Source: JBBRDU01 sp038203615 (GTDB taxonomy: Bacteria > Verrucomicrobiota > Verrucomicrobiia > Chthoniobacterales > UBA10450). From it: a DNA stretch of 23,648 nucleotides. Where the stretch lies: positions 1 to 23,648 of the forward strand of contig JBBRDU010000043.1 of NCBI GenBank assembly GCA_038203615.1, given 5' to 3'. A program made the translations under genes and the position numbers. The notes beneath the pieces are model-generated. The model saw only the letters and a program-made list of their open reading frames with translations, had not been told where the DNA came from and did no database searches. Each line of letters starts with the position of its first letter. Within the stretch, counting starts at the first letter, position 1. Shown piece by piece: positions 1-10,000 of the stretch.

Positions 1-113
1 ATGCAAATGTATTTCTTCATAGTTATTATTGAGAGACCCATACTCGGGTAATTCTTAATTCGGGGCAAGGCACCTTTTCGGCCTTGGAATTGCGCGCAAA
101 CCCCGCAAAAACT

Positions 114-1214
114 TTAGGAGAAGGGAGGTTCGTAACTCAAACCATGGGCTTCGGCCACAGCCGGGCAGGTTAATTTGCCTTCCCGGGTGTTGATTCCACC
201 GGTCAGCGCCGGCTGGCGCTTGCATGCATCCTCCAAGCCGTGGTTGGCCAGGAGTTCCACATAACGAAAAGTGATGTTGGTCAGGGCCTGCGTCGCCGTG
301 CGCGCATAAGCCGCAGGCATGTTGGCCACGCAATAGTGCGTCACGTCTTCTTCTACATAAACCGGATTAAGGTGAGTGGTCGCGCGCGAAGTTTCCGCGC
401 AACCGCCCTGGTCAATCGCGATGTCCACCAGCACGCTTCCGCGCTTCATCTTTTTCAACATGGCCCGCGTGATCAGCTTGGGCGCCTTGGCGCCCGGCAC
501 CAGCACCGCCCCGATCAAAAGATCGGTCGTCGGCATCAATTCCTGCAGATGCGCCTCGCTCGAAAACAAGGTGTGGGTATTGGCCATGGTCAGATCGAGA
601 AAGCGCAAACGATCGAGATCGACATCCAGGATCGTGACATCAGCGCCCAAGCCAGTAGCCATGCGCGCGGCGTTCACGCCCGAGGTTCCGCCGCCCAGCA
701 CCACCACGCGGCCCGGCATGACTCCCGGTACGCCCCCGAGCAGGACCCCGCTTCCGCCATTGTGCTTGGCCAGGAAATAGGCGCCCATTACCACCGACAT
801 GCGGCCGGCGATTTCACTCATTGGCTCGAGCAGAGGCAGTTTGTTTCCTACCTGGATGGTTTCGTAAGCCACGCCGGTCGCACCGGACTTCAACAATGCT
901 TCGGTCAGCGGCTTGCTCGCGGCCAGGTGCAGGTAGGTGAAAAGGATCTGGCCCCGGCGCAGCCGTGGAAACTCAGCGGCCAGCGGTTCCTTCACTTTCA
1001 CGATCATATCGGCGCGCGCGAAAACATCGTCCGGCCCGTCCACGATCTGGGCGCCGGCTTTGCGATAGTCTTCGTCCGGGTAGCCGGAGCCGGTTCCGGC
1101 GCCTTTTTCGACCAGCACGGAGTGCCCTTGCCTAACGAGTTGCTGTGTCGCGGAAGGGAGCAGGGCCACCCGTTGCTCCTGCTCTTTGATTTCCTTGGGA
1201 ACGCCGACAATCAT
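114..1214 (-). CDS. ald: Alanine dehydrogenase
   Basis: Catalyses NAD-dependent interconversion of L-alanine with pyruvate and ammonia in the cytoplasm. The 366 residues match the family's usual length of about 370. The start MIVGVPKEIK is typical. Residues at the known catalytic positions are visible: Arg15 (EQRVAL), Lys75 (KVKEP), His96 (YLHLAA) and an aspartate in VDIAIDQGG (Asp268). The Rossmann dinucleotide loop VVLGGGTSGVNAA lies near 171-183, followed by the acidic strand end ILDVD. The related N(1)-transhydrogenase PntA is excluded by length and by the alanine-dehydrogenase-type start. The stop is TAA at 114-116. The gene stands alone; the repeat-rich spacer 1215-1301 separates it from the upstream AlgH-like gene on the same strand, so co-transcription is possible but not shown. 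Confidence 0.96.
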   Translation of the reverse strand: MIVGVPKEIKEQEQRVALLPSATQQLVRQGHSVLVEKGAGTGSGYPDEDYRKAGAQIVDGPDDVFARADMIVKVKEPLAAEFPRLRRGQILFTYLHLAASKPLTEALLKSGATGVAYETIQVGNKLPLLEPMSEIAGRMSVVMGAYFLAKHNGGSGVLLGGVPGVMPGRVVVLGGGTSGVNAARMATGLGADVTILDVDLDRLRFLDLTMANTHTLFSSEAHLQELMPTTDLLIGAVLVPGAKAPKLITRAMLKKMKRGSVLVDIAIDQGGCAETSRATTHLNPVYVEEDVTHYCVANMPAAYARTATQALTNITFRYVELLANHGLEDACKRQPALTGGINTREGKLTCPAVAEAHGLSYEPPFS

Positions 1215-1242
1215 GGAAGAAGTGATAGGTAACGAGTGGGAG

Positions 1243-1314
1243 GTGACAAGCAGAAAGAGGAAAGCGGAACCTACTCGTCACTCAGCCCTCTCTACTTGTC
1301 ACTAATTTAGTGAC
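1243..1314. repeat. Inverted repeats between ald and the AlgH-like gene
   Basis: GTGACAAG at 1243-1250 is matched by its exact complement CTTGTCAC at 1295-1302, and the similarity extends imperfectly inward (AGAAAGAGG against the complement of CCTCTCTA). Overlapping the right arm is a 17-nt near-perfect palindrome at 1298-1314, GTCACTAA-T-TTAGTGAC, which contains the TAG stop of the AlgH-like gene. No T-run follows, so an intrinsic terminator is not evident. A structured 3' end or a short repeat family built on GTGAC is possible. Confidence 0.5.
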
Positions 1315-1853
1315 GGATCATCCGGCGCCGCGGCCAGCATCTTGAACCACGGTCCCAGGCCCCGCATGATTTCAAACCATAGCTTCGGCAGTTTTTCCGG
1401 CCGCAGGGTGGAACGCGTGGGCTTTTGCAAGAGCCAGGCGTTCTGTTTCATCTCGGCTTCCAGTTGGCCCGCGCTCCAGCCGGCATAACCGACAAAGGCG
1501 CAGATCGATTGTGGATCCTGCTCAATCCGCTCGCTCGCGTCGTCCACATTCACATGGTGATTGAGTTTAAGCCCCTCTCCTTTCTGCCATTCGAACGCGG
1601 CAAACATGAGCTGGTTTCTTCCCACCGGTCCGCCCAAAAAAACCGGGACGTCCGCCAGACCGGCGGGCGGCTCGTCGCTCACCAGATCGCTCACGTGTTT
1701 ATCGAGCGGCCGGTTCAGGATCACACCGAGCGCACCGTCCTCGGAGTCGTGCACAGAAATAAACAGAACCGTTCGCCGGAAATTCGGGTCGAGCATGTTC
1801 GGATGCGCCACCAGCAGCGAACCGGCCAGGTTCGGCGGAACATGGGCTTCCAT
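1302..1853 (-). CDS. yqgE: YqgE/AlgH family protein (UPF0301)
   Basis: Member of the widespread YqgE/AlgH family, whose molecular function is not settled; AlgH was named for an effect on alginate genes in Pseudomonas. The core is clear: LAGSLLVAHPNMLDPNFRRTV near the N-terminus, ALGVILNRPLD, VFLGGPVGRNQLM and FVGYAGWSAGQLEAE near the C-terminus, as in E. coli YqgE. The reading frame is open up to 1991, but that upstream part runs through a REP-like repeat (1926-1960) and has no family similarity. I start at the ATG at 1851-1853, which has GGA about nine bases upstream and gives 183 residues, the normal length. An ATG three codons earlier (1860-1862) is equally possible. Confidence 0.9.
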   Translation of the reverse strand: MEAHVPPNLAGSLLVAHPNMLDPNFRRTVLFISVHDSEDGALGVILNRPLDKHVSDLVSDEPPAGLADVPVFLGGPVGRNQLMFAAFEWQKGEGLKLNHHVNVDDASERIEQDPQSICAFVGYAGWSAGQLEAEMKQNAWLLQKPTRSTLRPEKLPKLWFEIMRGLGPWFKMLAAAPDDPSLN

Positions 1854-1925
1854 CTTTCGCATTCCAAAACTAGAACGCGCGCCACGCCCGAGCGCAAGCG
1901 TTACCATTGTCGGCACGCCATGCCT

Positions 1926-1960
1926 GGTAGGGACGCCGCGCGGCGGCGTCCACTCCGCGC
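1926..1960 (+). repeat. REP-like dispersed repeat, copy 1
   Basis: A 35-nt GC-rich element beginning GGTAGGGACGCCGCG, with an internal inverted repeat (GGACGCCGC against GCGGCGTCC). Its reverse complement occurs at 12806-12840 with only three differences in 35 positions. It lies in the spacer between recF and the AlgH-like gene. The distance between copies, opposite orientation and intergenic placement fit a REP-like mobile or structural repeat. Confidence 0.7.
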
Positions 1961-2006
1961 GCGTGCCATCACACCCCCGACACCGCAGCAAACACGGCTA
2001 CTCATC

Positions 2007-3056
2007 TCAATCAACTCTGTGCAATTGGCGGTCGCGCAGGGCCCAGATGATGGCCTCACCCGGTTGTTCGCGCCATTGCAGAGAAGTTGCCGTGATCAGC
2101 TTCTGCGGGCTGACGGTTAGCGTGGCCAGCAATGCATTGCGGCGCGCCGGATCCAACTCTCCGAAAATGTCGTCGATTAAAAGAACGGGGGGGGTCCCTT
2201 GCCCGGCAAACAGGCGAGCCTGGGCCAGCTTGAGGGCGAGGGCCAGGGTTCGTTGCTGCCCTTCCGAAGCGTAATTCTGCGCTGCCATCCCATCGACGAA
2301 GAGTTCCAGATCGTCACGATGCGGCCCCACCACCGTTTGGCGAAGGCGCTCTTCCTGCGGGCGCGAGCGGGCCAGGTGCGCGGCAAAATCCGGCTCGTGT
2401 CCGGCCAAAAAATAAACATCGAGCTTCTCCCCCGCCCCGCTGATCTCGGCATGGGCGGCGGCCGCCTCGGGCGCGATCTGATCCGCGATTTTCGCGCGCA
2501 GCGCACCCAGCTCCGTCCCATGCCTGATCAAGGGCTCATCGTAAGCGGCCAGTTCGCGCGGACGCGGCTGCGCCGATTTGAGAAGCGCATTACGCGAACG
2601 CAAAGCCCGTTCGTAGGAGCGCAAAGTCGCGCCATATCGCGGATCCATCTGCGAGCCAAGAAAATCGAGATAGCGGCGGCGCGGTTCCGATCCACCGCGG
2701 ACCATTTCGATATCCGTGTTCGCAAACGAAACGACTCGAGCCAAACGCAGGTACTCGAGGGCGACGCGCTGCTCCACTTGATCGAAGCGCAAACGGCGGC
2801 GCAATCCGCCGTAGTGAAATTCCAGGGCGTGATCATCGAACGATCCGCGCACAGAAAAAGATTTGGCGCCCGCGCGCACAACTGGCGCCAGGCTGGAGGT
2901 GCGTTGCGATTGCAAACGCAGGAGCACGCAGACTGCTTCCAGAATGGAGGTTTTGCCTTCCCCATTCGCTCCGACGAAAAAGTTGAACCCGTCCGAGAGC
3001 GGCACGGTCAGAGATTCGAAACAGCGAAATTCCTTCAGTTGTAAACGAGCGAGCAT
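2007..3056 (-). CDS. recF: DNA replication and repair protein RecF
   Basis: SMC-like ATPase that helps load RecA at single-strand gaps through RecFOR. From the ATG at 3054-3056 (MLARLQLKEFRCFESL, the family's normal beginning) the protein has 349 residues, close to the usual 350-370. Visible motifs are Walker A GANGEGKT at 29-36, the ABC-type signature YASEGQQRT in the C-terminal half, and Walker B LLIDDIFGELD. An in-frame extension to 3098 would add 14 residues without family similarity. recF is often beside dnaA/dnaN; here neither is in the window. Its promoter must lie in the divergent spacer shared with the DUF4230-like gene. Confidence 0.96.
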   Translation of the reverse strand: MLARLQLKEFRCFESLTVPLSDGFNFFVGANGEGKTSILEAVCVLLRLQSQRTSSLAPVVRAGAKSFSVRGSFDDHALEFHYGGLRRRLRFDQVEQRVALEYLRLARVVSFANTDIEMVRGGSEPRRRYLDFLGSQMDPRYGATLRSYERALRSRNALLKSAQPRPRELAAYDEPLIRHGTELGALRAKIADQIAPEAAAAHAEISGAGEKLDVYFLAGHEPDFAAHLARSRPQEERLRQTVVGPHRDDLELFVDGMAAQNYASEGQQRTLALALKLAQARLFAGQGTPPVLLIDDIFGELDPARRNALLATLTVSPQKLITATSLQWREQPGEAIIWALRDRQLHRVD

Positions 3057-3301
3057 GAAAGCCGATATCCTTGTAGCGGCGGCTTGGCCCGGTCGCAAAT
3101 TCCTGCCTTCTGTTCGACCGATCGAATCAACCAGACAAAAAGTTCTCGTAAAAATTTTGTTGCGGCTTTTCTCAAGCTCGATTACTAGCTCGACAGTTTT
3201 CCAGATTGTTCTGGGGGGAACAGCCGCCCTTCACGTCCATCGGGCGTGGGGGGCGGTACTTTTTTGGGGTGAAGCGGAAAACGTCGGAGGTTCAACGTCC
3301 A

Positions 3302-3988
3302 ATGTCGAAGTCAGCAGGAGCGGGGCGAATATCGTGGCCGGCGGCGCTGGCACTCGTGGCGCTAACGATCACGGCCGTAGTCGTGCTCATTTTCCTGCGC
3401 CTGGAAAGCTGGCCCGCCCGCACCGCTCACCAGAGCGCGGCCGAACTCGAACACCTCGGCCAGGACCTGCGCAAAGCCTTTGTCGATGTCGCGCACCTGC
3501 AACCGCGCATCACCATCAACAATCGCGTCTATCTTGAACAAACCACACCCACGAGCGAGTTGGTTGTGTTATCACGGCGCGTCGAGGTGGAGCACGAGTT
3601 GCAGCATGCCTGGGCGGGAAGCGTGAAGCATTTGAAGCTGCACGGTACCTTCGCGGTTAAGGCAGGCTTCGACCTCCGCCAAAATCTCTCGGTCGATGTC
3701 CAGCCCGACGCGATTGTGATCCGGCTACCGCATGCGCAAATCCTCGGAGTGGAACAGCAGCAGGTGGACGTGCTCGCCCTTGAGAATGGCTACTGGAACC
3801 GCGTTTCCGCGGGAGACGTTCAGGCCGAACTGACCACCCTTCCGGAATTGGCCCGTCAAAAAGCCGGCGAAGATGGTTTGGCCGCAGAGGCGGAGCGATC
3901 CTTGCAGCAACAACTGGACGCGCGCATTCACGCCCCGCAATCTTTGCGCGTGGTCTTCGGGGAGGCCCCGGGCCACGATCCGCGTTAG
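3302..3988 (+). CDS. DUF4230-like membrane-anchored protein
   Basis: Function unknown. The ATG at 3302 has GGAGG eleven bases upstream and gives 228 residues; the frame is open from 3206 but the added part has no protein character. Residues about 12-32 form one hydrophobic helix, so the protein is probably anchored in the inner membrane with the rest outside the cytoplasm. The central part resembles DUF4230 (PF14014) as I remember it: LHGTFAVKAGFDL, then DAIVIRLPHAQILGVE, then ENGYWNRVS, then a helical, charged C-terminal tail (about 170-228). A homology search would settle the assignment. It is followed after 77 bases by the AsmA-like gene on the same strand, probably as one transcript, which hints at a joint envelope role. 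Confidence 0.7.
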   Translation: MSKSAGAGRISWPAALALVALTITAVVVLIFLRLESWPARTAHQSAAELEHLGQDLRKAFVDVAHLQPRITINNRVYLEQTTPTSELVVLSRRVEVEHELQHAWAGSVKHLKLHGTFAVKAGFDLRQNLSVDVQPDAIVIRLPHAQILGVEQQQVDVLALENGYWNRVSAGDVQAELTTLPELARQKAGEDGLAAEAERSLQQQLDARIHAPQSLRVVFGEAPGHDPR

Positions 3989-4065
3989 GATCGCGCGCGA
4001 ATTCGACTTGTCGGCGCGCCCTCGGGGCCGCCACATTGAGCCCACCGGGGCAGGAGAAAGCGCCG

Positions 4066-6909
4066 ATGTCACTCATGCATAAACGAATCCGGCGTTACAC
4101 CCTCATCGCCATGTTGGCGGCGGTGCTGCTGCTGTTCGGCACTCCTTCGATGGTGGCCCGCGAGGTTCGCCTCTGGATCTGGTGGCAGGCGCGACAGCTG
4201 AAGCTGACCTGCACAATCGCAAAAATTGATGCGCCCTTTCTGCGTCCGGTCGAGCTCAGCGGAATTCATATCACCGACCAGGCGGCCGGTCAGATCGACC
4301 TGAGCGCGGCGCGCGCCGACATCACATTGAATCTGCGATCGATCCTGTTGCGGACGCGAGGACGCGCCATTCAAACACTTTCCATCCAGGATCTGCGGGG
4401 AGAAATCCATCGCAACCGGTCCGACGCTTTCCTTCCGGAGAGGAGCTGGAACAGTTGGCAGAAATCGTTGCCCGAAAACTTCCGGGTCGACCGGTTGAAC
4501 CTGCGCGTGGAAGACGGCGCCACCGTGGTCGTGTTGCGAGACCTCGCTCTGAGCGCAAGTGAGATCGAAGCCGGTGCGTTCAATGCGGGAGAGATCATGA
4601 TCTCTTCCCCATTATTCCGGCAAAGCTTCAGCCGGCTGCGGGGATCCACCACCTGGCAGGGCGACCGCCTGACCATTGCCGGCCTTAGCCTGGCGCGTGG
4701 ACTCGATCTGCAATCCCTCACGGCCGACCTTTCTCACCTGAGCAAAGAGCACATCGGGCTCGAGTTCGATGTCGATGCCTTCGGCGGCAAAATCCGGGCA
4801 AACGTCTCGAACGAATGGCGCGCCGGCCACTCCACCTGGAACGTGGCCGGTTCCGCCACCGACATTTCGCTGAAACAAACCTCCGCAAGCCTCGGCTTCA
4901 CCGATCAGCTCAACGGCATCCTGCATGCCTGCAAGTTTACCTTTCGGGGCGATCCGCGCGATCCGGCGTCGGCCACCGCTTCGCTTTGGACGGAATTGAC
5001 TCAGCTTTCCTGGCGCCGTCGCTCGGCCGACGTGATCATGCTGGGCGCGGTCCTCTACAACCGGCAGATCCAATTGCAGCAGCTCTATGTCAAACAGGGC
5101 AACAATCAGCTCACCTTGAATGGCGAAGCTCGTTTCGCGGCCAAGACCTTCGATTGGTTCAACCCGGATTTTCGCGGAACCATTTCCGCTTCCATCAGCA
5201 ACCTTGGCGCTTTTGCCAGTTTGTTCGGCGCGAATGCGGGCGATTTTTCCGGCGAGATCGCCGTCGATGGAACCATGAACGCGGCGGACCGGAAGATCGG
5301 CGGTCACATCAAGGCGACGGGGAAGTCGCTCACCATTCTGAAAACGCCGGTCGACACGTTTGCGGCCAAATTGAACCTGACGGTGACGGCCTTCGAGATC
5401 GAGCAATTGGAATTGCACCGGCAGAACGATTTTTTGCGCGGCCAAGGCCACATCGATCTGGCCAGGAACCACCTCTATTCCGGAAACGCGACCGTGGCCG
5501 CCGACAAGGTGGCCGATTACCTGCCTCTCCTACCGGTTGCCTGGCAAAAGAGGATTACGGCGGGAGCGATCAAAGCCGAGTGGTCGGGCAGCGGCAACTC
5601 CGGTTCGCATTCGGGCACGTTTCATCTGGGCGGACGCGGTCTGCGCGTTCCCGAACCGGCCGATCTGCTCCCTTTCAACGCGGAACTCCAGGCCGATTAT
5701 GCGCCCGGCATTCTCTTTTTCCGGCAGGCGCATCTGGCCAATGAACACGTTTCTCTGAACGGATTCGTCACGGTGGCGGAGAAATATTTTCAACTACAGG
5801 CGGTCGCGCTCGACCTGAACGGAAAACCGAAGCTCCGGGGCAACGTATTTGTTCCTCTTTCTCTGTCCAAGGTTATGGCCGGGGCTCGCGCCAGCGATGC
5901 GCTCGATCCGGCGCAGAAGGCGGACGTCGATCTGAGCGTGGATCCAACCGATCTCGGCGAGCTCTCGACCGCCCTCACCGGGCGCAACGTTTGGACCGGG
6001 ATGCTGGCGACGCGACTCTCCATCTTTGGTGGCGTGGATGCGCTGCAGGGCTGGGCCAATCTGCATGTGCGCGATCTGGCCGCGGCTAACGATGCGGCGC
6101 GATTGTCCGGCGATGCCGAGATGCGTTTTTCCTCCGGCACCGTGAATGCCAAAGCATCCGCCCAATCCACCGGCAGCAGCCCGATCACGTTGGAGGCGAG
6201 TCTTCCCGTGCGCCTCACCGCGCGCGGAAATGCCGGGGCCGAGCCATTTTCGGCCGACCTGAATTTTCCGGCGCTATTCCTGAATCGTTTGCCGCGCTAC
6301 CTTTCCCATGACGTTTTCCGCGATGGAATTCTGAGCGGAAAACTTCAGATGTCGCAGTCCTTGCTCCATCCCGCGATCACGGGCGAGTGCCAGTTAACGA
6401 ACGGAAAACTCGGCCTGACCCCGCTTCGTCTAACGGAGGCATCGGGCCGGATTGCTTTCAAAGGCCAGACAGCTTCCATCGATTTTCTCAACCTCGGGAA
6501 TGCGGAAATTGCGTTGTCGCTGCAGGGAGAATTGGGCTTTGCCGACTTGAACGCGCTCGACCTCGAACTCAGCCCCAATCAGGCCGTGGTGGATCTAACG
6601 CCGCGCCGTGGCGGTGGGTGTGTCGACGAGGTCAAGGTCATGCCTCTTCCGACGGGACAGCCCATCGTGACCGGGATCGATCGCGTCGCGTTCCGCGGCG
6701 GACTTTTGGGAAAACCATGGAGGATCGCGCTGACCGATCACCCGGCCAAGCCAGCGGGCGGATCGGCCGCGGCCGCGGCCAACACGCGTTCGTTTCCGTG
6801 GTGTGCGGGTGGCAGCGAAGAAGGATCGGTCCTGATTTTTGGAAGCGAGCCACGGCCGCAAGCGAAGCCGGAACCATCGCGCCCGCGCCGGAAATCAAAG
6901 CGGCGTTAG
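4066..6909 (+). CDS. Large AsmA/TamB-like envelope protein
   Basis: A 947-residue protein with one N-terminal membrane helix after a basic start (MHKRIRRYTL, helix about 12-30). Behind it is a long body of alternating beta-strand repeats such as DLNGKPKLRGNVFVPL, GILSGKLQMSQS and GECQLTNGKLGLTPLRL. Proteins of the AsmA/TamB type form long periplasmic beta-grooves that span toward the outer membrane and are linked to lipid transport or outer-membrane assembly. The C-terminal 150 residues before the tail look most like the AsmA/TamB repeat pattern. The tail is low-complexity and basic (PSRPRRKSKRR). I chose the ATG at 4066 because AGGAG lies nine bases upstream; the frame also has a TTG at 4036. 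The substrate is unknown and the family call is by pattern. Confidence 0.72.
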   Translation: MSLMHKRIRRYTLIAMLAAVLLLFGTPSMVAREVRLWIWWQARQLKLTCTIAKIDAPFLRPVELSGIHITDQAAGQIDLSAARADITLNLRSILLRTRGRAIQTLSIQDLRGEIHRNRSDAFLPERSWNSWQKSLPENFRVDRLNLRVEDGATVVVLRDLALSASEIEAGAFNAGEIMISSPLFRQSFSRLRGSTTWQGDRLTIAGLSLARGLDLQSLTADLSHLSKEHIGLEFDVDAFGGKIRANVSNEWRAGHSTWNVAGSATDISLKQTSASLGFTDQLNGILHACKFTFRGDPRDPASATASLWTELTQLSWRRRSADVIMLGAVLYNRQIQLQQLYVKQGNNQLTLNGEARFAAKTFDWFNPDFRGTISASISNLGAFASLFGANAGDFSGEIAVDGTMNAADRKIGGHIKATGKSLTILKTPVDTFAAKLNLTVTAFEIEQLELHRQNDFLRGQGHIDLARNHLYSGNATVAADKVADYLPLLPVAWQKRITAGAIKAEWSGSGNSGSHSGTFHLGGRGLRVPEPADLLPFNAELQADYAPGILFFRQAHLANEHVSLNGFVTVAEKYFQLQAVALDLNGKPKLRGNVFVPLSLSKVMAGARASDALDPAQKADVDLSVDPTDLGELSTALTGRNVWTGMLATRLSIFGGVDALQGWANLHVRDLAAANDAARLSGDAEMRFSSGTVNAKASAQSTGSSPITLEASLPVRLTARGNAGAEPFSADLNFPALFLNRLPRYLSHDVFRDGILSGKLQMSQSLLHPAITGECQLTNGKLGLTPLRLTEASGRIAFKGQTASIDFLNLGNAEIALSLQGELGFADLNALDLELSPNQAVVDLTPRRGGGCVDEVKVMPLPTGQPIVTGIDRVAFRGGLLGKPWRIALTDHPAKPAGGSAAAAANTRSFPWCAGGSEEGSVLIFGSEPRPQAKPEPSRPRRKSKRR

Positions 6910-7064
6910 GCAGACCCCACAAGGTCAGGCGCCTTCGTCGGGTCGGTTTGGCAACGTCCTCGGAGAGGCCGTTCCACCTCTTTTGGTGGATCGTGACCTC
7001 CGGGCGCGATGTTAGACCCGCAGCTGTCGAAAGCCGCTCACTCCGGCAGATCGTCCTTTTTTTT

Positions 7065-10000
7065 TTACGAAACCGCCACTTCCTCCACCGTGCTGCGTCG
7101 CTCCGCTTTCGTCGCGACCAGCCAGCGCGCCAGCTTCTGCTCGAGATCGCGCGTCAGGTTCACACAAAAATCAGCCCCCGCATCGACCCGAAGCGAATCG
7201 CCATCCGGCCGGCCGAAAACCAGTTGCACGCGGCGCGGTCCTGGCGAACTGGCCAGAATTTCGCGGACCTGGCGCAGTTCATCGCTGGTGGTGGCGGGCG
7301 AGAAATGGAGCAGAACATCGGAGCCGGGCGCCTGGGCCGCCGCGCCGTTGGCCTTCTCCGGCGTGAGCAGGATGAGCTTCTGGGCCGTAGCGCGCACGGC
7401 CTCATCGCGTTTCTCGATCGTGCCCTTGAGCACGGCGACGCGTCCGAGCGCGAGCGTCAACGCCACTTCGTTATAGACTTCATTCCACAGCACCACCTCG
7501 AGCGTGCCGCTCAAATCCTCCAGCCAAACCACCGCAAACGGTTTCCCTTCCCTCTTGGTGAATTTCTTTTCGATCTGGACCAGCGCGCCGGCGATCTTGA
7601 AGGGCGCGCGATCGGCCAGTTCGCCGAGCGAGGCAATGCTTTGGTAACTCCGGGTCGAAAGGAACTGGGCGAAAGCGTCGAGCGGATGCCCCGTCACGTA
7701 GAAGCCGAGCAATTCCTTCTCGTAAGACATCTTCTCGGCATCGTTCCAGGGGACCACCGTTTTCCTGCGCATGGTGGTGCCGGCGGATTCGGCTTCATCG
7801 AACAACGAGACCTGTCCGGCCGCGCGATCACGATGAGCGGAAGCGGCTGCCGCCAGCGCTTCGTCGATACAGGCAAAGAGCTCGGCCCGATCGCGCCGGA
7901 GGAAATCGAGGGCGCCGGCCTTGACCAGACTCTCCAGCATCTTGCGATTGGCGATGCGCGACCCGAGCCGGCCGCAGAAATCTTCCAGGGAAGAAAAGGA
8001 ACCGGATTTTTCCCGTTCCTGGAGGGCCAGCTCCATGGCCCCCTCGCCCACGTGCTTGATGGCGGCCAGTCCGTAGCGGATGGCCATGGAAGGCGTATCT
8101 CCTTCCCGTCGCTCCGGCACGAACTTCAAGCCGCTCTTGTTAATATCGGGCGGCAGAATGCTGATTTTCATTCTTTTGCACTCGGCCACAAACACTGAAA
8201 TCTTGTCCGTGTCATTGATTTCATTGCTGAGCAGACCCGCCATGAATTCCACCGGATAATGCGCCTTCAAATAAGCCGTGTGATAACTGATCACTCCGTA
8301 GGCGGCGCTATGGCTCTTGTTGAACCCGTAGCCCGCGAACTTCTCCAGCAAATCGAAAATGGCGTTCGCTTTCCTGGCCGGAATTTCGTTCGTCTGGTCG
8401 CATCCTTCGATGAAGGTGGCCCGCTCCTTGGCCATCTTCTCCTTGTCCTTCTTGCCCATGGCCCGCCGCAGCAGATCGGCTTGGCCTAACGAATAGCCGG
8501 CCAGTTTGCTGGCCGCGGCCATGACCTGCTCCTGGTAGATCATGACTCCGTAGGTGTCCGCGCAAATATCCTCGAGCAGAGGGTGCAGATACTTAATCGG
8601 TGTGATCCCCTTCTTGGCCCTCACGAACTCCGGGATCAGCTCCATCGGGCCGGGCCGATACAACGCGATCAAAGCGATGATGTCGTCCAGTTTCTGGACG
8701 TCGAACTGCTTGGAGAGGCTGGTCATGCCGCCCGATTCCATCTGGAACAGGCCAATCGTCTCGCCGCGGTTGTAGAGGCCGAAGGCGGCCGCGTCATTCA
8801 GCGGAATCGTGGCCAGGGCAAAGTTCGGCTCGCGCTGGCGAATCAACGTCAGGGTGTCCTCGATGACCGTCAGTGTTTTCAACCCAAGAAAATCCATCTT
8901 GAGCAGGCCGAGGTCGTTCAACGGACCCATCGGATACTGGCTCACCACGTCGTTGCCTTTGACATCGCGACAGAGCGGAATGTAATCGGATAAATCGCGA
9001 TCGCTGATGACCACGCCGGCCGCGTGCACACCGGCATTGCGGGATAGACCTTCCAGAATCCGGGCGTGCTCGAAAAGCTGCCGAGTGGGCGCCTCTGTCG
9101 CGACGGCCCGCTTCAACTCCGCGTTTTTCTCGATGGCCGAGTCGAGCGTGATATTGAGCTCGTTCGGAATCATCTTGGCGATACGATCGGCATCGCGATA
9201 GCTCAGCCCCATGACGCGCCCGACATCGCGCACCACGCTCTTGGCCTTCAGTTTTCCGAAGGTAATAATCTGCGCGACCCGCCGTTCGCCGTATTTTTGG
9301 CGGACGTACTCGAGCACTTCGCCACGGCGGGACTCGCAAAAGTCGACGTCAATATCGGGCGGTGAAACGCGATCCGGGTTGAGGAAACGTTCGAAGATCA
9401 GGCCGTATTGCAGTGGATCGATGTCCGTGATGGCGAGGACATAGGCGACCATGGAGCCGGCGGCCGAGCCGCGGCCCGGTCCCACGGGGATCCCGCGGTT
9501 CTTGGCGAAGTGGATAAAGTCCCAAACGATCAGGAGGTAGCTGACGAAGCCGGTCTTTTCGAGTACATCGAGTTCGTAATCGAGCCGCTCCATGAGCTGG
9601 GGATCGGCCGTGGAGCGTTCGCCGTAACGCTGCTGCAAGCCCCGGTAGCAAAGCTCGCGCAGATAGCCCTCGCGCGTCTTGCCTTCGGGCACGGTGTATT
9701 CCGGGTATTTCGATTTTCCGAATTCCAGCTCCAGGTTGCAACGCTCCGCGATGGCCAGCGTATTGGTGATCGATTCAGGAAAATCGCGGAACAACTCGCG
9801 CATTTCCGCGGGCGACTTGAGATACAGCTCCGGGAGATAGTGCATCCGGTTTTCGTCCTGCACCATCTTGCCAGTGCCAATGCAAAGCATGACGTCGTGC
9901 GCCTCATGATCCGTGCGACGCAAGAAATGAACATCGTTGGCCGCGACCAGTCCCACTCCCAGATCCTGCGCGATGCGCGGCAGGCAGAGGTTACACTTCT

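Noticed and set aside
66..86. Terminator hairpin CAAGGC...GCCTTG after ald
   Set aside because: Six pairs with a nine-base loop and no T-run in the direction of ald transcription; not enough to call.
240..1232. Long plus-strand frame opposite ald
   Set aside because: It is the shadow of a clear alanine dehydrogenase; its translation is rich in Arg, His and Gln with no domain.
1854..1991. Upstream extension of the AlgH-like frame to 1991
   Set aside because: The added 46 residues run through a REP-like repeat, have no family similarity and would make the protein too long; the ATG at 1851-1853 gives the normal length.
7033..7066. Rho-independent terminator for the AsmA-like gene (GCCG-CGGC hairpin and ten T)
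   Set aside because: The stem has only four pairs, is nine bases from the T-run, and the T-run overlaps the dnaE stop codon. Another hairpin at 6973-6990 (TCCACC-tctttt-GGTGGA) lacks a T-run.
6387..8198. 603-codon plus-strand frame across the AsmA-like end and dnaE
   Set aside because: It overlaps two well-supported genes in other frames and has the composition of GC-rich antisense frames.
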